This document shows, in pieces, positions 58,843 through 64,000 of a stretch of 64,000 nt of DNA. A program made the translations under genes and the position numbers. Within the stretch, counting starts at the first letter, position 1, and each line of letters begins with the position of its first letter. Source of the stretch: Balanoglossus misakiensis (Eukaryota; Hemichordata); NCBI GenBank assembly GCA_040954595.2, contig CM082593.2, positions 1,922,001-1,986,000 of the forward strand, given 5' to 3'. The notes under the pieces are model-generated. The model did not search any database. It was not told the origin of the DNA and saw only the letters and a list, made by a program, of their open reading frames with translations.

Positions 58843-61800
58843 CTACTTCTCAGCGCTTTCCTCCATATCATCTTTATTGCCATCATCCCCTTCCGGCTCA
58901 TTCTCCTCATCTTCCAAATCTTCTTCTTTAAGAGCTTCTGAAACACCTTCCATCAACATCTGCAAGGTGCCCTGAGCAGATTGCAAAGCCTGTTGGTAGT
59001 GATGTCTCCCCTTTTGAGCCGAGTCTCTCTGTTTCTGCGCCTGAGAAAGGCTTTTCCTGAGTTCTTGAAGGTTTGATGACAATTCTTTGGCAGTGGTTTC
59101 CATCGTGCTGGTTGTGTTACGATAATCCTCTGTTGGGGTAGAGAAATCATATGAACTTATAAAACCTGTTTTCAAGACATGAATGAGTGATAATATTTCT
59201 AGTAGAAAGTATAGTTTGCAGCACTTAAGTCTCATGCTTGCAATCATTAATAAAGGTTGATTCTAAAAGTCCAAAAAATTACTGTAATTTTGTGTTTTGA
59301 TCCTAAGCTTACCAAGTGAAACTTCTAATTCTTTGACTTTGTCCTCTGCTGCTATCCTAGCCTGATCGCTTTTATCAAGTCTCTGTAATAAGCTGCGGAT
59401 ATCCACGACTGCTCCTTGGTAAGTGACCAGTCCAGTCTCTGTCTCTTTCTTTTCCTCTGGTTTGACCTCTTCTTTTATGCTTGGTAGAAAGGCAAGATTT
59501 CCTGCAAGAAGATGAAAAATCCAATGATTGTGAACAAGAGAACTCACAGTCCAGAAATAAAAGTGCTGTTGTTCTATACCTGGACTAAACTAGTCCCCCA
59601 TCCAGGTCCAAATACTGATTGTAGCAGAGCCTTCAGATCAATCAATTATGCAAATCTTCGGTCTTACTTATTTTGGAAGACCAATCCCAACTCACCAACT
59701 GGGAGATCTTCCTCAACCTCTTCTTTGATTTCACTCGTACCAGTACTTTCTTTTTCCTCCTTTGATGTTTTATCTTTGCTGAACCGATCTGTAAGTCTTC
59801 TGTAGTATACTGTATCTCGCACACTGACTTTCTGTACCAGCTTTCGAATCTGAAAATAAAAGATTCATTCTTTATTTTCTCTATATTGGCTGCTCCCTTG
59901 CTGGTTATGATAATAGTGGTCTCAAATTTGGTACTGTTGGTACTAGAAGTAAAATGTTTTGATCAACGACACAACATCACAACACAGCCACCCTTGGCCT
60001 TAAAGACAGACATTGAGAGTTCCAGGTTTCTGGTACAATGAACTGATGATGTAAAAACTAAGAATAATAATTTACCTGTGCTCTGGACAAATGAAGACCA
60101 ACAGTGTGAAGGATTTCCTCCACATCTCTGTCCAGAAGGTATCCGCAGTGACTTTGATCAAAATACACAAAGGACAACAACAGGTGAGGGTCATTGGTGA
60201 AGTCTCGTTCCCGTTCTCGACTACCGCTTCGATGGCCATGGCTGTGATCACCGTTGTGTCCTTTGGAGCGTTTGCCGCGATGTTCGTGCTTTTTGTCCTC
60301 TTGTTTCTTGTCATCTGTGAATAAGTAAAGATCAAGCATGGATTTGGTCAAAAAATCAAATCTGTATATATCAGTTAACATATAAACTTTGCAGCACTCT
60401 TTCCAGTGATGTTTCTGTTTTTAAGGTCACAATGGCTATTTTACGCGAGCGATTGTTGAGTGAGGATTCTGAGATGAAGTACAACAAATGTTAACAAGAC
60501 ACAAAAATTTTAATTACCATGATTATTTTTATTGTCTGAATCATCCCCATCCTCTTCTTCATCATCTTCATTCTCTGCATCATCCTCTTGATCATCTTGT
60601 TTATCATCCTAGTTTTGTGGAGAAAAAATCAATAAACCTTGATGATTAAGGCAGAATGCATCGTGAAAATCAAATTCTTACAGTTTTTCATATTTTGATA
60701 AACTTGCATAAAAAAGATTCAACTTATTTGAGAATCCGTGAACAAGGACATTACCTTATCATCCTTGCTATCTTTGCTATCTTCATCATCCGTTTTCCTT
60801 CGCTTGTGTTTTGGTTCATCTTCTTCCTTCTCCTTATGTTTGTCTTTTTCTTTTTCTTTCTCTTTACTTTTGTCTTTACTTTTATCTTTTTTATCCTACA
60901 CAACGAAATTGAAATTCCGAGTTGAACATCTTCCTAGAGGGTAACGAAAGGTGTTTGTAATCTGCCCCTGACTTAGTTCACTAGTCTATTGTGTACAAAG
61001 ACCAGGTTTAACCCTCTCACCCCCAGTTCCCTCAATAGAGAACCAACTTCACCATAGAAAACAATGGCTTTGGACTGAACCATGGTGGTGAAAGGGTTAA
61101 TCTCCCCAGTTCAGTAAACTTATTGTACTCACAGTTGGCAGCAACACTATGGACTGTGAAGACACAAAATAGTTGGAGACACCAACCGTTATCAAGAAAC
61201 AGAACAGAAAAGTTTCTGATGGATGATCATGTATGCTTCAAGATGAATAAAAGTAGAATTTAATATCCCACCTTTTCATCTTTTTTGTCTGGCAGATGAT
61301 CCAAGGCTTTGAAGATGTTGGCACCAAAATCTCTTTGCAGCATTTCATTAAAAAGTTCGGCAAATAACGATACCTGTAAAATTAAAAAAAATTGCCAGAC
61401 ATCAGGACTGGTGCAGCTATAACTTCCAAAACTTGACAGTCCTGCTAGAAAGTTGCCTGTCTCTGACGGGAGGACAGGTGCTAGTTTCCAACACTGGGTA
61501 ATAGCTTCGCCTCATATTTTTAAATTCAGCTTATGTACATTCCAACTCTCTCTACTAACCTCAAACGAGTGTTCTTTGTTGTCTTCTATCCTGTAATCCA
61601 ACAAGACACTGAGAGAAACCACAGCACAGTCAAATTTTCCACCCTTGGCTGTCGTGGATGGATGAACAATAATTGCCTGGTTTTCAGGCAGAGTATATTT
61701 CTTTTCCAAAGCCAGGCGTTCTTTCTCCTCTTTCTTCTTCTTTTCCTCTTCCTACAATTGGCAAAATGGAAAGATGTTTTATCTGGTGCCATCAAGATGC

Positions 61801-63644
61801 TTGTGATAGTACTAGCTTTTTCACTTGAGTGCTGGTGGTCAAGCAGTTGTCATAGATCATGTTTTGCATGAACAAACAGAAGTATCCTTCAGTGCAGAAA
61901 CAGATCATAAACTGATTTCCACATAAGTAAACCTACCTCTTTCTTGCTATCAGAAACACTATCATCCTCTCTGTCATCTGTTTTGACCTCTTCTTCCTCT
62001 TCTTTTTCATCGACACTGTCGCCCTGCTCTTCCTCAACTTCTGCCTCCGTCTTGAGAGCCTTTGTCAGCCTGGCTATCAGCTGTGATTTCAAACCTTTGG
62101 AGTTTATACCCCTGGCTTCCAATTCTTTCCTGAGATCTCCAACCTGCAACACAACACACAAAGTGTTACTGTACTTTATTGATTAAAGAAACCAGTACAT
62201 AATCAAGCACAATGGACTAGAATTTAAGCATCTATCAATGGTAATAATTTTACTTGATCAACTCGGAAGTTAGAAGACCTCGGCAAATCAGATAATATTA
62301 TGGTTTGGAGAAAACTAACCTTCATGTTTCTGGGATCAAGAAGTTTGTGGTTTGTGGGAATATTCTTCTCTTCTGATTCCTCTTCAACCTCAGTCGTAGT
62401 GTCTTCCTCCTACAAAAACAAAAAACACGCCAGTGTCAGTCACGTTCTGCTTGTGGCGGCTGAAGTATCTCCACACGACGTGTTAACCGGCCAGCCAAAC
62501 AGAGGTCACACCAAACGTAGAAATAGAAAAAAAAAAGTTTCTGATTGTGTCAGGGAAGATGAAAAAAGTCCAGGTGAAACGAACTACGGTTTCTATGTAG
62601 CAAATCTACAAGTTAACCTGCTAAGCAATCTGGGAGGATAGGAACCAAACCAACTATGACCTTGCCCTAATTTCATGATTTTAAACTAGTGAAGGTTTTT
62701 CTTTCTTGTTTTACAATGGTGTTTGGAAGGTTAGTATTATTTGCAAGGCGCTGTTGATGATGGTGAAGGAGAATACTATCACACAGTTTGGTCTTTATTT
62801 CTTTGCCGTTACAGTTTATGAATTGGAAGAAGACAACGTTTCGCACGAAATGGTGTGGAACATCAGTGGCAAAATAAGGCTACATCACCTGATGTTGACT
62901 CTGAAAACAAAACGTAGAATTTCATTAAGGAAACACAGTCATGTGTAATTATCAGGGGTACGAAAAGAAAAACAGACTACAACATAGAGTTTAATCTTCG
63001 TGTCTTCTGGAATACAGACGGTTTTGTTCAAGTCTTTACGGGGGAAACCACCTCATCCCCGGCCATCGCTTCTCTGAATTTGTCTAGTTAGAACTAAAAT
63101 ATCCGTGTTAACTGTTTCTTGGGTTGCACAAGTCTTTTGTTGCCAAACTCCTACACAGGGGCACTGTGACCACCACATGGTGGTCACATGATAGGCACAT
63201 GACTTATATATACTCCCCAAATTGCAGCCACATGATGATCACATGGTGATCACATGACTTATATAGTCACTAAAATGTTCTGCTATTCTCTGAACATTGA
63301 TCACATACTTGACTAATTGAAGAATCAAATGAAGAAAATGCAAACAAGTAAAATGGAGAAAAAACAGTCGGTATTTGTGAGTGGTGTGAGTGTGTGTGAA
63401 GTGTATCAAAAGTGTATTATCAATCAGTGCCTGTATATCCAGTGTTGCCTCCTTGTGCTCGCTCGAGATCTTGTCTGCTAGTTGCTTTTTATAGTTAGCA
63501 CTCAAGCCTTCCCATTCTAAACGAGTAGGTAAACAATGCCAGACATCCGGCAGGAAAATTACTACAGTTTCCACACGCGCTGGAATCAGGCGGCCTTTAT
63601 ACATCTCCTCGGCTCGGTGATATCGCACTTCGGCGAAACGCCAC
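58843..63644 (-). CDS. CCAR1: CCAR1 (cell division cycle and apoptosis regulator 1), C-terminal part; 5' end outside window
   Basis: CCAR1 is a nuclear co-activator linked to Mediator, nuclear receptors, splicing and apoptosis. Eleven exons on the minus strand: 63431-63644, 62320-62409, 61937-62143, 61560-61751, 61272-61373, 60755-60895, 60518-60608, 60076-60314, 59696-59849, 59313-59501, 58843-59129, giving 634 residues to the stop. In order: end of the inactive Nudix-like DBC1 domain (WRFAEVRYHRAEEMYKG, VFLPDVWHCLPTR as VIFLPDVWHCLPTR); SAP motif (DLRKELEARGINSKGLKSQL); a conserved block with AIIVHP, GGKFDC and SLSVLLDYR; LFAELFNEMLQRDFG; highly charged Lys/Asp/Glu repeats; an EF-hand-like part (SFVYFDQSHCGYLL); and a coiled coil with an acidic tail. 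All joins keep phase. The first visible exon must use a GC donor (CAG|GCACTG). Upstream exons are not in the window. Confidence 0.92.
63174..63265. repeat. Two copies of a 37-base CACATG-rich repeat
   Basis: Copies at 63174-63210 and 63229-63265 both end CACATGACTTATATA and differ at a handful of positions. Each contains several CACATG hexamers. It lies within the intron following the first visible CCAR1 exon. Confidence 0.75.
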
Positions 63645-63654
63645 CTATTTAAAA

Positions 63655-64000
63655 GGGGTTTAGATGGCATGATAGTTAAAACATTCACGTGTTTGTGTTT
63701 CTTTGAATAATTTTTATGAAAAAATAGGGGTTCAAAATGTAAGTGTTTCCCTGAGTGTGTATATGAATTTTGTTGTTGTGCGTGTTTCTTTGTACATGAC
63801 ACTGTGTCCTCGGTTGGTCATTGTGGCTGCTGTATTCATTTGTGCTGGGTTGGACTGTGTGTTTGGTTTTATGCATGTGTGTGTATTTCACGGGGTCTAT
63901 TTGTAAATAAAGGCCTAAATCTTTCACACACGTACTCATCAAAAGCTGCCACAAGAATTGGGGGGCTCAGCATGCACATACAACATACGTCTTGGAACAA
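63655..64000 (-). other. CCAR1 intron at window edge
   Basis: T/G-rich sequence upstream (on the minus strand) of the first visible CCAR1 exon. I looked for the preceding CCAR1 exon, which should encode the segment ending in a Trp-preceding Gln/Thr block, and did not find it, so it lies beyond 64000. Confidence 0.5.

Noticed and set aside
60656-60944. Hydrophobic Phe/Leu/Ser-rich plus-strand frames resembling a membrane protein
   Set aside because: They are the reverse complement of the Lys/Asp/Glu-rich CCAR1 exon at 60755-60895, so the hydrophobicity is an artefact of reading the wrong strand.
1-64000. tRNA, rRNA, CRISPR or bacterial-type operon signals
   Set aside because: Looked for B-box-like GGTTCGA motifs, regular spaced repeats and ribosome-binding sites; none was convincing, and the gene structures are clearly those of an animal nucleus.

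Overview
The window is nuclear DNA from an animal. Its genes are split by short GT-AG introns, and the exons translate into bilaterian families: SmgGDS/RAP1GDS1, SAR1, ADP/ATP carriers and CCAR1. Compact introns, moderate AT richness and many small low-complexity tracts suggest a marine invertebrate (invertebrate deuterostome or lophotrochozoan). The species cannot be fixed from the sequence alone. I saw no bacterial, viral or organellar region, no CRISPR array and no tRNA or rRNA gene. Exon boundaries were derived by hand from splice signals, reading phase and recalled family sequences; no alignment was run.

Layout. 1-3.2 kb: no supportable gene. 3.3-8.3 kb (+): complete RAP1GDS1-like armadillo protein, 14 coding exons. 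10.7-13.7 kb (-): intronless 1005-residue multi-pass membrane protein of unknown family, tail-to-tail with RAP1GDS1. 14-36 kb: gene-poor; the only supportable gene is a small secreted precursor (23.1-23.5 kb, -) laid out like an amidated neuropeptide prohormone. 36.0-40.8 kb (+): C2H2 zinc-finger/SANT nuclear protein, nine coding exons. 41.7-42.6 kb (+): small four-helix membrane protein of unknown family. 45.9-50.2 kb (-): mitochondrial ADP/ATP carrier locus with two first exons followed by two last exons, all phase compatible. 53.6-55.7 kb (+): complete SAR1 COPII GTPase, five coding exons. 58.8-63.6 kb (-): C-terminal 11 exons of CCAR1, whose 5' part lies beyond the right edge.

The genes do unrelated housekeeping or signalling jobs: small-GTPase chaperoning, ER export, mitochondrial nucleotide exchange, and transcription/apoptosis co-regulation. 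There is no operon-like or pathway cluster. The most interesting points are the order of the carrier exons (1B-1A-2B-2A) together with loss of key substrate-contact residues in exon 2A; the candidate prohormone with a peptide ending Pro-Ile-Phe-amide; a near-perfect 36-bp-arm hairpin upstream of SAR1; and the orphan intronless membrane protein.
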